Below, in pieces: positions 41,906 to 51,436 of a DNA stretch of 64,000 bases. Positions within the stretch are counted from its first letter, which is position 1. Each line of letters starts with the position of its first letter. The stretch covers positions 165,668 through 229,667 of the forward strand of contig JAXMGX010000009.1 in NCBI GenBank assembly GCA_046347045.1, read 5' to 3'. The notes beneath the pieces were generated by a model, which was not told where the DNA came from, ran no database searches, and worked only from the letters and a program-made list of their open reading frames with translations. The position numbers and the translations under genes are program-made. The stretch comes from ZC4RG30 sp046347045. GTDB lineage: Bacteria > Pseudomonadota > Gammaproteobacteria > Steroidobacterales > Steroidobacteraceae.

Positions 41906-44158
41906 ATGAAGCCTGTCCAGTCTTCCATCCGCACCGTCCTCACGGGCGCGGCCATCACGCTGCTGGCCGCTGGCCTCGCCGCATGCAGCAAGGCACCGGA
42001 TACTGCGGCCAGCGCCACGGCCGCCACCGGCAAGGTGGATGCGGCGCGGCTGGCCGCGGTGGACAAGGAACCGGGCCAGTGGCTCACCAGCGGCCGCGAC
42101 GGCGGCAAGACCTTCTACTCCCCGCTGGACCAGATCAATGCCGACACCGTGTCGCGGCTGGGCTTCGCCTGGCAGTTCGAGACCGGGACCAATCGCGGCA
42201 TGCAGGCCACGCCCATCGTGGTCGATGGCGTGATGTACACCTCGGGCGTGGCGGGCCGCGTGTATGCGCTCGACGCGGCGACTGGCAAGGCCTTGTGGCG
42301 CTTCGAGCCGCAGATCGACTTCAAGAATGCGCGCAGCGCCTGCTGCGACATCGTGAATCGCGGCGTGAGCGTGTGGAACGGCCGCGTGTACGTGGCCACT
42401 TTCGACGGCATCCTCTATTCGCTGGACGCGCATGACGGCAAGGTGCTGTGGCAGGTCGACACCATCGCCGACCGCAACCGCGCCTACTCGGTGACCGGCG
42501 CACCGCAGATCGCGGGCAGGAACGTGGTGATCGGCAATGGCGGCGCGGAATACGATTCGCGCGGTTATGTCACCGCCTATGACCTGGCCACTGGCAAGCA
42601 GGCCTGGCGCTTCTACACCGTGCCGCGCGACCCGAAGCTGGGACCCGAGGGCCTGCCCTCGGATGCGCCGCTGGCCAAGGCCACCGAGACCTGGCATGGC
42701 ACCGACTGGGACCGCGGCGGCGGCGGCAATGCCTGGGACGCCTTCAACTACGATCCCGAGACCAACCTCGTCTACTTCGGCACCGCCAACGGTGCGCCCT
42801 GGAATCGCGCGCTGCGCAGCCCGGGCGGCGGCGATAATCTCTACCTGGCCTCGATCGTCGCGCTGAATGCCGACACCGGCGAATACGCATGGCACTACCA
42901 GACCACGCCGGGTGAGCGCTGGGACTACGACGCCACGCCGCACCTGATGCTGGCCACGCTGAAGTGGAATGGCGCCGACCGCAAGGTGCTGATGCAGGCC
43001 TCGAAGAACGGCTTCTTCTACGTGCTCGATCGCAAGACCGGTGAATTTCTCGCTGGCGACAAGTTCGTCGAACTGAACTGGGCGGACCACATCGATCAGA
43101 AGACCGGCCGTCCGGTCGAGAACCTGAAGCTGGTGGACTACAGCGACGGCAAGCCGCGGCTGGTGTTCCCCTCGGGCGTGGGCGGCCACAACTTCAATCC
43201 CATGTCGATGAGCCCGAAGACGGGGCTGGTGTACATCCCCACCGCGCACACCGGCGCGGTGCTCACTCCGCAGTCGAATCCGGGGCCGCGGCTGCCGCAG
43301 CGTGCCTTCGCTGGCGTGCAGATCGGCTTTGCCGGCATGCTGGCCGATCCGAAATCGCTGCCGCCGTCGATCCGGCCTCTGGCCGATCCTGCCTTCCTGA
43401 AGACGCAGCCCAGCATCGAGATGACGGCTTCGCTGAAAGCCTGGGATCCGGTGCAGCGCAAGGTGGTGTGGAGCACGCCGCCGCGTTCCTTCATGGACCA
43501 TGGCGGCGTCACGTCCACGGGCGGGGGCCTGGTGATCCAGGGCGGCCTCGACGGGGTGCTGCGCGTGTACAAGGACACCGATGGCACGCTGCTGAAGGAG
43601 ATCACCGTCGGCACGCCGATGATCGCCGCGCCGGCCGTCTACACCGTGGGCAATACGCAGTACATCGCCATCCTCGCCGGCAGCGGCGGCGGTGGCTGGA
43701 ACACCTGGTTCCCCGGCAATGCCGCGGCGGAAAAGGGCAATGCCAACCGCATCCTCGCCTTCCGGCTCGACGGTGGCGCAACGCCCGTGCCGCCGGATCT
43801 GCCACCGCCCGGCGCGCTGCCGGAACCGCCCGCGCAGACCGGCACCGCTGCCACGATTGCCGATGGCGCGAAGCAGTTCGGCGCCAACTGTGCCGGCTGC
43901 CACGCGAACTTCCCGCGCTCGCCGGTGCCCGATCTGCGTCGCCTGACGGCGCAGACGCATGCGGCGTTCAAGGACATCGTGCTGCGCGGCGCACTGCAGC
44001 CGCGCGGCATGCCGCGCTGGGACGACCTCTTGTCCGAGCAGGACGTGGAGCACATCCATGATTACCTGATCTCGGTGCAGCGCTCCGCCTACGCCGATCA
44101 GCAGAAGAATGCGCCGCCGCCCGATGCGGCGCCGAAGCTGAAGGAAGGGCACCTGTAG
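41906..44158 (+). CDS. PQQ-dependent quinohemoprotein alcohol dehydrogenase, lipoprotein type
   Basis: 750 residues from ATG 41906. The leader ends in a lipobox (LLAAGLAAC), so the enzyme is probably lipid-anchored in the periplasm. An eight-blade PQQ propeller follows with the adjacent Cys pair at 146-147 (SACCDI), then the catalytic Asp340 in GERWDYDATPH. Asp342 two residues later is the position linked with lanthanide use in XoxF/PedH. A C-terminal cytochrome c domain has CAGCH at 662-666 and a likely Met ligand in QPRGMPRWDD. It would oxidise alcohols and pass electrons to its own heme. No PQQ synthesis gene is present here. Confidence 0.94.
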   Translation: MKPVQSSIRTVLTGAAITLLAAGLAACSKAPDTAASATAATGKVDAARLAAVDKEPGQWLTSGRDGGKTFYSPLDQINADTVSRLGFAWQFETGTNRGMQATPIVVDGVMYTSGVAGRVYALDAATGKALWRFEPQIDFKNARSACCDIVNRGVSVWNGRVYVATFDGILYSLDAHDGKVLWQVDTIADRNRAYSVTGAPQIAGRNVVIGNGGAEYDSRGYVTAYDLATGKQAWRFYTVPRDPKLGPEGLPSDAPLAKATETWHGTDWDRGGGGNAWDAFNYDPETNLVYFGTANGAPWNRALRSPGGGDNLYLASIVALNADTGEYAWHYQTTPGERWDYDATPHLMLATLKWNGADRKVLMQASKNGFFYVLDRKTGEFLAGDKFVELNWADHIDQKTGRPVENLKLVDYSDGKPRLVFPSGVGGHNFNPMSMSPKTGLVYIPTAHTGAVLTPQSNPGPRLPQRAFAGVQIGFAGMLADPKSLPPSIRPLADPAFLKTQPSIEMTASLKAWDPVQRKVVWSTPPRSFMDHGGVTSTGGGLVIQGGLDGVLRVYKDTDGTLLKEITVGTPMIAAPAVYTVGNTQYIAILAGSGGGGWNTWFPGNAAAEKGNANRILAFRLDGGATPVPPDLPPPGALPEPPAQTGTAATIADGAKQFGANCAGCHANFPRSPVPDLRRLTAQTHAAFKDIVLRGALQPRGMPRWDDLLSEQDVEHIHDYLISVQRSAYADQQKNAPPPDAAPKLKEGHL

Positions 44159-44176
44159 CCGTGCGCCGCGGGTGAC

Positions 44177-44206
44177 GCGGTGGAAGGGTTACGGCTCTTC
44201 CACCGC
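44177..44206. terminator. Perfect 10-bp hairpin between convergent genes
   Basis: GCGGTGGAAG (44177-44186) pairs exactly with CTTCCACCGC (44197-44206) around a 10-base loop. It lies between the 3' ends of the PQQ dehydrogenase and the TraB-like gene and overlaps the last codons of the latter. There is no T tract, so intrinsic termination is uncertain. Confidence 0.45.
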
Positions 44207-45169
44207 ATAGCCCGCCGCGCGCAGCTGCGCCAGCAAGCCATCGGGTTTCAGCAGTTCGTCGATCGGCTCGGCGGTGAAGCTGGTGGCGTGCGCCAGCAGC
44301 ATGTAGCTGATGATGGCGGGCCTGTCGGCCTCCACTTTCGCGCGGGCCTGATCGGCCAGCGCGCGCAGCTTCGGTCGCTCCAGCAGCGCCTCCATGCAGG
44401 TCTGCTGCTGGTTCACCACCGGCAGCGAACGCAGCGTGGCCATGTCGCCCACGGCCCAGGCCTGCGCGCGGCGGCGCATGTTGGGCAGGTCGCGGTCGAT
44501 GCGATCCAGCGTCGCGACCAGGCAGGCGGTTTCCTTTTCCGGTGAAATCGCGGCGAAGTCCCGGATGACCGCCTTGGGGTCATCCACCGGCAGCTCGATC
44601 TTCAACGACCGGATGCGCACCTTGTGGCGTCGGGCGACGTCGTCGACCTTGGGCCACACCACATCCTTCTCCGACAGGTTGGCCTTCTTCAGCGCCTCGT
44701 CGAACAGCAGGTCGGCGGCGTAGAAGGGACGCGCGCGTTCCTTCGGATCGGGGTCGTGGCCGAAGATGCGCCGGTGCGCCGCGCTCCAGCGCGCGTAGAC
44801 ATCCGGCGGCAGCACTTCGCGCAGCGTGCGGCCGTCGGCGTTGAAGCGCAGCCGCATGATGGACGGCAGCAGGCGCAGCGCGGCGAAGGTGCCGCCCTTG
44901 ATCGTGGCGCGGCCTTCGTAGCGGCCGAGGATTTCCTCCGAGCGCGCGATCACGTCCTCAACCTGTTTCGAGCGCCAGGTCATCTTCGAGGGCAGTGGCC
45001 GCAGCGTGCCGACAATCCACAGCGTGTGGTCGCCGCGCTTGGCTTTCCACATGGCTGGTCCCGGCTGCTCACCGGTGACCAGCACTTCATCCAGCAGTTC
45101 CTGCGCGGGCAACGGCGCGGCGCAGGCCAGCGCCAGCAGCATCGATGCAAGCCACTGCCCGCGCGCCAT
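44189..45169 (-). CDS. TraB/GumN family protein with degenerate metal motifs
   Basis: 326 residues from ATG 45169, with a signal peptide (LASMLLALACAAPLPAQE). The fold pattern of TraB/GumN is visible: HTLWIVGTLRPLP, a helical middle, VGDMATLRSLP and the closing GLLAQLRAAGYAVEE. In active Tiki/TraB relatives two GX2H motifs hold the metal; here the first reads GTLR and the second is not present. The protein is therefore probably not a metalloprotease. It is followed on the same strand by nothing obvious and precedes no partner except aqpZ two bases upstream. Confidence 0.85.
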   Translation of the reverse strand: MARGQWLASMLLALACAAPLPAQELLDEVLVTGEQPGPAMWKAKRGDHTLWIVGTLRPLPSKMTWRSKQVEDVIARSEEILGRYEGRATIKGGTFAALRLLPSIMRLRFNADGRTLREVLPPDVYARWSAAHRRIFGHDPDPKERARPFYAADLLFDEALKKANLSEKDVVWPKVDDVARRHKVRIRSLKIELPVDDPKAVIRDFAAISPEKETACLVATLDRIDRDLPNMRRRAQAWAVGDMATLRSLPVVNQQQTCMEALLERPKLRALADQARAKVEADRPAIISYMLLAHATSFTAEPIDELLKPDGLLAQLRAAGYAVEEP

Positions 45170-45171
45170 GC

Positions 45172-45870
45172 TCAGGACCGGGACTGTCCCAGCCAGCGAT
45201 ACACCACGCCGGCGACACTCGCTCCCACTATCGGCGCCACCCAGAACAGCCACAGCTGCTGCAGTGCCCAGGACCCCACCACCAGTGCAGGCCCGGTGCT
45301 GCGGGCCGGATTCACCGAAGTGTTGGTGACCGGGATGCTGATCAGATGGATCGTCGTCAGCGTAAGGCCGATGGCCAGCGGCGCGAAGCCTGCCGGCGCG
45401 CGCTTGTCGGTGGCGCCGAGGATCACGAACAGGAAGAAGAAGGTCATCACCATCTCGGTGGCGAGGGCGGATTGCAGCGAGTAGCCGCCGGGCGAGTGCT
45501 CGCCATAGCCATTCGACGCGAGGCCGCCGGCGATGTCGAAACCCGCATGGCCGCTGGCGATGTAGCGCAGCAGGAAGGCCGCCGCGATGGCGCCCAGCAC
45601 CTGCGCCACCACATAGGGCAGCAGGTCGCTGGCCTTGAAGCGGCCGCCGACCACCAGGCCCACCGACACCGCCGGGTTCAGGTGGCAACCCGAGATGGGG
45701 CCGATGGCATAGGCCATGGTCACGACGGTGAGGCCGAAGGCCAGCGCCACGCCAAGCAGGCCGATGCCCACGTTCGGAAAGGCCGCCGATATCACGGCAC
45801 TGCCGCAGCCGCCGAGGACGAGCCAGAAGGTGCCGATGAACTCGGCCGCCACGCGTCTTGAAAGATCCAT
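45172..45870 (-). CDS. aqpZ: Aquaporin Z
   Basis: 232 residues from ATG 45870. Six membrane helices and both NPA boxes (SGCHLNPAVSVGL and SVNPARSTGPAL). The aromatic/Arg filter (Arg after the second NPA, HLISIPVTN) fits a water channel rather than a glycerol facilitator. It is an inner-membrane protein. The stop lies two bases from the TraB-like gene start, so the two may be co-transcribed. Confidence 0.95.
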   Translation of the reverse strand: MDLSRRVAAEFIGTFWLVLGGCGSAVISAAFPNVGIGLLGVALAFGLTVVTMAYAIGPISGCHLNPAVSVGLVVGGRFKASDLLPYVVAQVLGAIAAAFLLRYIASGHAGFDIAGGLASNGYGEHSPGGYSLQSALATEMVMTFFFLFVILGATDKRAPAGFAPLAIGLTLTTIHLISIPVTNTSVNPARSTGPALVVGSWALQQLWLFWVAPIVGASVAGVVYRWLGQSRS

Positions 45871-45939
45871 GTCGTTCTCCCATTCCCTTGTTGAAGTTGT
45901 TCTTCTGAGGCGGCGGGGGCCGCGGAGGGATATTAAGCT

Positions 45940-46500
45940 ATGGTCATGCAGTACGAGGTACATGCGGCAACGGGCCTGCTGGTGGGCGTGCGCCAGGTGG
46001 TGAGTCCGCACCAGGACGAGCGCCCGGCAGGAGTGGCGGCCGACCTGATCGTCCTGCATGGCATCAGCCTGCCGCCGGGCGAGTTTGGCGGGCCCTGGAT
46101 CGACCGCCTGTTCACCGGCTCGCTGCCGCCGGATGCGCATCCCTACTTCGCGGCGATAGCCGGGGCGCGCGTCTCGGCGCATCTGCTGGTGCGCCGCGAT
46201 GGCAGGCCCGTGCAGTACGTGCCCTTTGGTGCGCGCGCCTGGCATGCCGGCCTCTCGCAGTACGAGGGGCGCAGTGCCTGCAATGACTTCTCCATCGGCA
46301 TCGAACTCGAGGGCGCAGACGACGTGCCCTATGAACCAGCGCAGTACCTCACGGCGGCGGCGGTGATCAGCGCCTTGCTGCGCGCTTACAGCGGGCTTTC
46401 CGCAGCGCGGATCGTCGGGCACAGCGACATCGCGCCGGGGCGAAAGACCGATCCGGGCGCGTCATTCGACTGGGCCAGGATGCGCGCTCTGCTGGCCTGA
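45940..46500 (+). CDS. ampD: 1,6-anhydro-N-acetylmuramyl-L-alanine amidase AmpD
   Basis: 186 residues, no signal peptide. Zinc ligands are in LIVLHGISLPPGEFGG (first His) and GHSDIAPGRKTDPG (second His and Asp); IGIELEGAD carries the Glu. An in-frame ATG two codons later is an alternative start. It removes peptides from anhydro-muropeptides in cytosolic peptidoglycan recycling; anmK in this window acts on the product. Divergent from aqpZ. Confidence 0.96.
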   Translation: MVMQYEVHAATGLLVGVRQVVSPHQDERPAGVAADLIVLHGISLPPGEFGGPWIDRLFTGSLPPDAHPYFAAIAGARVSAHLLVRRDGRPVQYVPFGARAWHAGLSQYEGRSACNDFSIGIELEGADDVPYEPAQYLTAAAVISALLRAYSGLSAARIVGHSDIAPGRKTDPGASFDWARMRALLA

Positions 46501-46536
46501 CGGCGTGCAGCGGGCGTTGGCGCGGATCGAAAAGGG

Positions 46537-47091
<555 letters not shown>

Positions 47092-47151
47092 GGCGCGGGA
47101 CTCTAGGCAACCCCCGCACAGGTGGCAAGGGCGTGGTGGTAACGTAGCCGC

Positions 47152-47940
47152 ATGAGATTCGATCGTTCCCGGGCCTCGCCCGAACTCGCGGCGGCGCTGG
47201 ATGCGGCGGATGCAGCCGATGCCGTCATCGCGCCCATGTATCGCAGCAATGTGCAGGTGGAGATCAAGGCCGACCGCACGCCGGTCACCGAGGCCGATCG
47301 TCGCGCCGAGGCCGCGATCCGCGCCGTGCTGGGCGCGCGGTTCCCGCATTATGGTTTCTATGGCGAGGAGGGCGGTCAGCAGGGCATGCAGGCCGAGTGC
47401 GTGTGGCTGGTCGATCCGCTCGATGGCACCAAGTCATTCGTGCGCGACACGCCGTTCTTCTCCACGCAGATCGCGCTGCTGCGGCGGGGCGAGCTGGTGC
47501 TGGGCGTGTCGTCGGCCTGCATCGCCGGCGAGCGTGCCTGGGCGGAGCAGGGCGCGGGCGCCTGGCTGAATGGCGAACGCATCCGCGTCAGCGATCGCGG
47601 CGCGATCACCGATGCCATCCTCTCCACCGGCAATCTGCGCACGCTGGCCTCGGGATCGCAGTGGGGCGCCTTCGGCGGCCTGGTGCGCGAAGTGAATCGC
47701 GTGCGCGGCTACGGCGATTTCGTGCACTACCACCTGCTGGCGCGCGGTGCGCTGGACGTGGTGGTGGAGTCGGATGTGAACATCCTCGACATCGCCGCGC
47801 TGGCGGTGATCGTGCGCGAGGCCGGCGGACAGTTCACCGACCTAGCCGGCCATGACGTCGACCTGGGCACCACCAGCGTGCTCGCCAGCAACGGCCGGCT
47901 GCACCAGATGGTGCTCGACCGGCTGCAGCCGCGGCTCTAG
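47152..47940 (+). CDS. hisN: Inositol-monophosphatase-family phosphatase, histidinol-phosphatase-like
   Basis: 262 residues. Metal and substrate motifs: TPVTEADRRAEAAIR, YGEEGG, WLVDPLDGTKSFVRDTPFF and ESDVNILDIAAL. The FVRDTPFF form is common in HisN-type histidinol-phosphate phosphatases rather than SuhB, but the substrate is not proven. It is a cytosolic Mg-dependent enzyme. Confidence 0.85.
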   Translation: MRFDRSRASPELAAALDAADAADAVIAPMYRSNVQVEIKADRTPVTEADRRAEAAIRAVLGARFPHYGFYGEEGGQQGMQAECVWLVDPLDGTKSFVRDTPFFSTQIALLRRGELVLGVSSACIAGERAWAEQGAGAWLNGERIRVSDRGAITDAILSTGNLRTLASGSQWGAFGGLVREVNRVRGYGDFVHYHLLARGALDVVVESDVNILDIAALAVIVREAGGQFTDLAGHDVDLGTTSVLASNGRLHQMVLDRLQPRL

Positions 47941-47977
47941 CGATTCAGTCACCCGGGTCGGCGTCGCGACTCCCGCA

Positions 47978-48859
47978 CTATCGATTCAGGAGATTCGCCG
48001 GCGAATACTGGTCGGTGAGCACGCGGGCGCCGGTGTCCCAGTCGGGGCGCGTGGTGAACATCGGCAGCACCGATGCGCCATCCACGCCGAAGGTGCGCAG
48101 CACCTTGTCGTACTCGGCAGCGCGCGCGCGCAGGCTGGCCTCGTCGGGCAGTCCCGCGGGTCGCGCGATGATCACGCGATTTGCCGCCTTCAGGTTGTAG
48201 AAGGTGCCGAACACGTCCGCGTAGGTGGTCGACTCGTGGTCGTAGAGGCGGCTAGACGAAAAGGTGTTGGCCACCAGCACGCCCGTCGGCGACAGCAGCG
48301 ACTTCACCTCGATGAGGAACTCGCGCGTCAGCAGGTGTTCGGGGATGTACTCGTGATCGAAGGCGTCGAGCATCACCACGTCGTACTTGGTGCCCGCGCG
48401 CTGCGCGCGCTTCACGTAGACGCGGCCGTCGAGCTCGGTCACCTTCATCTTCGCGTCTTCGCGGAAATTGAAGAAGCGCTTGGCTACCTTGGTGACCGCC
48501 GGGTCGATCTCCACCACGTCGATCTGCGCCTGCGGCAGTATCTCGCGCAATGCGGTGGGAATGGAGCCGCCACCCAGGCCGACGATCAGCACCTTCTGCG
48601 GCGCCGGCCCGGTGAACAGCGTGCCGGCCATCATCATGCGCGTGTAGTTCAGCGCAAAGCGGTGCGGATCGTTCAGCACCACGCAGGACTGCCGGCCGAT
48701 GCGGCACTGGCGCGTGAAGCACATGCAGCGCTCGCCGCCTTCCTCGTACACCAGCACTTCGCGATACAGCGATTTCTCCGAGTGGATCATCTGCTGTGCT
48801 GCGGCGACCGGCAGCACGGGCAGCAGCGACAGCGCGACCAGCGTCAACAGTTTCTTCAT
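47978..48859 (-). CDS. Spermidine synthase-like protein with signal peptide
   Basis: 293 residues from ATG 48859. An N-terminal signal peptide (LLTLVALSLLPVLPVAAAQQ) precedes a polyamine-synthase fold: MIHSEKSLYREVLVYEEG, VLIVGLGGGSIPTAL (SAM motif), IDVVEIDPAVTKVAKRFF and VVMLDAFDHEYIPEHL. A Cys cluster CMCFTRQC is unusual. In many bacteria this domain is fused to an eight-helix membrane part; here that part is the separate gene upstream, overlapping by four bases. Location beyond the inner membrane is inferred from the signal; the reaction is unknown. Confidence 0.85.
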   Translation of the reverse strand: MKKLLTLVALSLLPVLPVAAAQQMIHSEKSLYREVLVYEEGGERCMCFTRQCRIGRQSCVVLNDPHRFALNYTRMMMAGTLFTGPAPQKVLIVGLGGGSIPTALREILPQAQIDVVEIDPAVTKVAKRFFNFREDAKMKVTELDGRVYVKRAQRAGTKYDVVMLDAFDHEYIPEHLLTREFLIEVKSLLSPTGVLVANTFSSSRLYDHESTTYADVFGTFYNLKAANRVIIARPAGLPDEASLRARAAEYDKVLRTFGVDGASVLPMFTTRPDWDTGARVLTDQYSPANLLNR

Positions 48860-49473
48860 GCGCGTTTCCCATTGAAGAGCAGCGAGAGCACGGCGAATCC
48901 CAGCGACAGGCCGATCATCGCCAGCAGGATGTCGTTCACTTCGAACCACAGCACCAGGAAGAACGAGGTGAGCAGCGTGCCGGCGGCACTGCCGAACGTG
49001 GAAACGAAGTACAGCTGCCCGGCGCGGCGGCCGGACGAGGCCTCGGCATCCACCAGCAGCCGCACGCAATACGGCGAAACCATGCCCGAGAAGAACGTGG
49101 GAATGAAGAACAGCAGCACCGCCGCGGTCAGCGAGCCAAAGCGCGGATCAGGGATGCGGATCGCAAGGTCCTCGAGCGGCGTGCCCGCCAGCGGCAGCAC
49201 CGGCAGCGTGGTCAGCGCCGCGGCGCCCAGCAGCAACCCCAGCCTGCCGAGGCTGGGGTTGTTGAGCGAGAAGCGTCCGCCGGCGAGGTAGCCCAGCGAC
49301 AGCGCCAGCATGAACACCGTGATCAGCGCGCCCCATACGTAGATGCTGCTGCCGAAATTGGGCGCGAGGATGCGGCCCCCCAGCAGTTCAACGCCCATCA
49401 CGAAGAAGCCGGACCAGAAGGCCACCAGGTAGCAGATGGCCACCGAGGGTCCGCGCAGCAATCGTTGGCTCAT
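48856..49473 (-). CDS. Membrane protein, MFS-like half of a split spermidine-synthase fusion
   Basis: 205 residues from ATG 49473. About six hydrophobic helices, with GFFVMGVELLGGRILAPNFG at the start, FIPTFFSGMVSPYCVRLL in the middle and GQLYFVSTFGSAAGTLL. These match the membrane part of the fused MFS/spermidine synthase family. The soluble half is encoded just downstream. It overlaps pdxH by four bases, so the three genes form one transcript. Confidence 0.85.
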   Translation of the reverse strand: MSQRLLRGPSVAICYLVAFWSGFFVMGVELLGGRILAPNFGSSIYVWGALITVFMLALSLGYLAGGRFSLNNPSLGRLGLLLGAAALTTLPVLPLAGTPLEDLAIRIPDPRFGSLTAAVLLFFIPTFFSGMVSPYCVRLLVDAEASSGRRAGQLYFVSTFGSAAGTLLTSFFLVLWFEVNDILLAMIGLSLGFAVLSLLFNGKRA

Positions 49474-50120
49474 GGTTGCAGCCGCGTGCCGGACCAGGGC
49501 GTGGCGGCGCGGATCAGCGGATCGGTGACGGTGAGCGTGCGGCGCCACTGCGCGCGATCGTGCAGGCGCGCGGTGCCCTCGAGCCACAGCTCCACCACAT
49601 CGGCCCACAGCACATAGCCGCCCCAGTGCAGCGGGCGTGGCACGGCGGTGCCATCGGGATAACGCCGGATCACGGCATCGAGCTGCGCCTGCAGCGCATC
49701 GCGCGAAGCCACCGGCCGGCTCTGCGCGCTGGCATGCGCGCCCAGCTGGCTGGCGCGTGCGCGCGAGGCGAAATAGGCGTCGCTGTCGGCGGCGGAGGCC
49801 CGGCGCACATAGCCCTCGATGCGCACCTGGCGGTGCAGGTGATCCCAGTGCATTACCAGCGCCGCGCGCGGGTTGTGCTCCAGTTCGCGACCCTTGCGGG
49901 ACTCGTAGTTGCTCACGAAGCGCACCGTGCCCAGCCCGGTATCGATTTCCTTGGCCAGCACCACACGCGCCGCAGGGCGACCCTGGGCATCGCAGGTGGC
50001 CAGCACCATGGCGTTGGGATTGGGCTGGTCCTTGCGGCGCAGCGCCTCGGAAAGCCATTCGGCCACCAGCGGCATGGGGTCGGCCGGCAAGGTATCGGGC
50101 AGGGATTGATCGGGTACCAT
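49470..50120 (-). CDS. pdxH: Pyridoxamine 5'-phosphate oxidase
   Basis: 216 residues. FMN-binding split barrel: NAMVLATCDAQGRPAARVVL, FVSNYESRKGRELEHNPRAA, LHRQVRIEGYVRRAS, ASQLGAHASAQSRP and a C-terminal RLHDRAQWRRTLT. It oxidises pyridoxamine or pyridoxine phosphate to PLP. Divergent from tyrA with 36 bases between starts. Confidence 0.96.
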   Translation of the reverse strand: MVPDQSLPDTLPADPMPLVAEWLSEALRRKDQPNPNAMVLATCDAQGRPAARVVLAKEIDTGLGTVRFVSNYESRKGRELEHNPRAALVMHWDHLHRQVRIEGYVRRASAADSDAYFASRARASQLGAHASAQSRPVASRDALQAQLDAVIRRYPDGTAVPRPLHWGGYVLWADVVELWLEGTARLHDRAQWRRTLTVTDPLIRAATPWSGTRLQP

Positions 50121-50156
50121 GCTGAAAGTTTACCTGCACATCCTTCCGGAATACCC

Positions 50157-51272
50157 ATGACCCTCGAGGAACTGCGCCTGCAGCTCAACCAGCTCGACAG
50201 CGAGCTGCTCACGCTGATCGCGAAACGCCAGGCCATCAGCCTGGAAGTGGCCGCCGCCAAACGCGCCACCGGCACCCCCACGCGTGACTACAAGCGCGAG
50301 CGCGAAGTGATTCTGGGCGTGCGGTCGAAGGCCGAGGCGCTCGGTCTGCCGCCGGACCTGGCGGAACAGGTGATGCGGCTGCTCATCCGTTCGTCGCTCA
50401 CCACGCAGGAACAGGCCAGCGTTTCGACAACCGGAACCGGCAGCGGCCGGCGTGCGCTGGTGATCGGCGGCGCGGGCAAGATGGGCGGCTGGTTCGTGCA
50501 GTTCCTGGTGTCGCAGGGATTCGCCGTGCAGGTGGCCGATCCTGCGGGCGCTGCGCCCGGCATCCCGGTGGTGGCCGACTGGCACACGCTGCCCGACCTC
50601 AATGCCTTCGACTTCATCGTCGTGGCCACGCCGCTGGGCGCCAGCGGCGCCATCCTCAATGAACTGGCGCTGCGTCGTCCTTCGGGCGTGGTGTTCGACC
50701 TGGGTTCGCTGAAGTCGCCATTGCGCGGCGGCCTCAATGCGCTGAAGGCCGCGGGTGTGAAGGTCACCTCGCTGCATCCCATGTTCGGTCCGAGCACCGA
50801 GCTGCTGACCAACCGCCACGTGATCTTCATCGACATGGGCAGCGCGGCGGCGCTGGCCGCGGCGCGCGGGTTGTTCACGCCTACCATGGCCGAGCAAGTG
50901 GTGATGGGACTGGAGGAGCACGATCGCCTGATCGCCTACGTGCTGGGGTTGTCGCATGCGCTGAACATCGCCTTCTTCACGGCACTGGCCGAGAGCGGCG
51001 AGGCGGCGCCGCGGTTGGCGCGGCTGTCCAGCACCACCTTCGACGCGCAGCTCGATGTGGCCGGCGCGGTGGCGGAGGAGAGCCCCGAGCTGTACTTCGA
51101 AATCCAGGCGCTGAACGACTACGGTGCCGAATCGCTGCAGGCGCTGTCGGCGGCCGTGGAAAGGCTTCGCGCGGCCGTCCTCACCCGCGATTTCGCCACC
51201 TTCCGCAGCCTGATGGAGCAGGGGCTCACCTACCTGTCGGACCGGCGCGAAGTGGTGGCCCGCCGGGCCTGA
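50157..51272 (+). CDS. tyrA: Bifunctional chorismate mutase / prephenate dehydrogenase
   Basis: 371 residues from ATG 50157. Chorismate mutase AroQ domain (about 1-88: LRLQLNQLDSELLTLIAKRQ, then KREREVILGVRSKAE) followed by prephenate dehydrogenase (about 98-371: LVIGGAGKMGGWFVQFL, VVATPLGASGAIL, LHPMFGPSTELLT, EEHDRLIAYVLGLSHALN). The length equals E. coli TyrA. It makes 4-hydroxyphenylpyruvate for tyrosine; no leader peptide or attenuator is seen. Confidence 0.96.
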   Translation: MTLEELRLQLNQLDSELLTLIAKRQAISLEVAAAKRATGTPTRDYKREREVILGVRSKAEALGLPPDLAEQVMRLLIRSSLTTQEQASVSTTGTGSGRRALVIGGAGKMGGWFVQFLVSQGFAVQVADPAGAAPGIPVVADWHTLPDLNAFDFIVVATPLGASGAILNELALRRPSGVVFDLGSLKSPLRGGLNALKAAGVKVTSLHPMFGPSTELLTNRHVIFIDMGSAAALAAARGLFTPTMAEQVVMGLEEHDRLIAYVLGLSHALNIAFFTALAESGEAAPRLARLSSTTFDAQLDVAGAVAEESPELYFEIQALNDYGAESLQALSAAVERLRAAVLTRDFATFRSLMEQGLTYLSDRREVVARRA

Positions 51273-51340
51273 AGGCTCCCGGCGCGGCCTGCCACGGCCA
51301 GACGCTGCCGGCGGCCCGCCCCAACCCCGCCTCCGCCCGG

Positions 51341-51369
51341 CCGGCCCCTGCCGGCCCTCCCGGGGCCGG
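51341..51369. repeat. GC-rich hairpin in the tyrA-rppH gap
   Basis: The 164-base gap is very C-rich. CCGGCCCC (51341-51348) pairs with GGGGCCGG (51362-51369) over a 13-base loop. It could act as a weak terminator for tyrA, but has no T run. Nothing else recognisable lies in the gap. Confidence 0.4.
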
Positions 51370-51436
51370 GGAAGCCCGACTGTCGCTGTGATGCAGCGCC
51401 TTGAGCCCCCCGCCCAAAGCGGGGTAAAAGAAGACC

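Noticed and set aside
41864..44152. A 760-residue upstream extension of the bioA frame
   Set aside because: It is antisense to the PQQ dehydrogenase. BioA homology begins at the ATG at 41863.
51273..51436. Possible tyrosine attenuator or leader peptide before rppH
   Set aside because: The gap lies after tyrA, has no Tyr-rich short frame, and shows only one GC hairpin.
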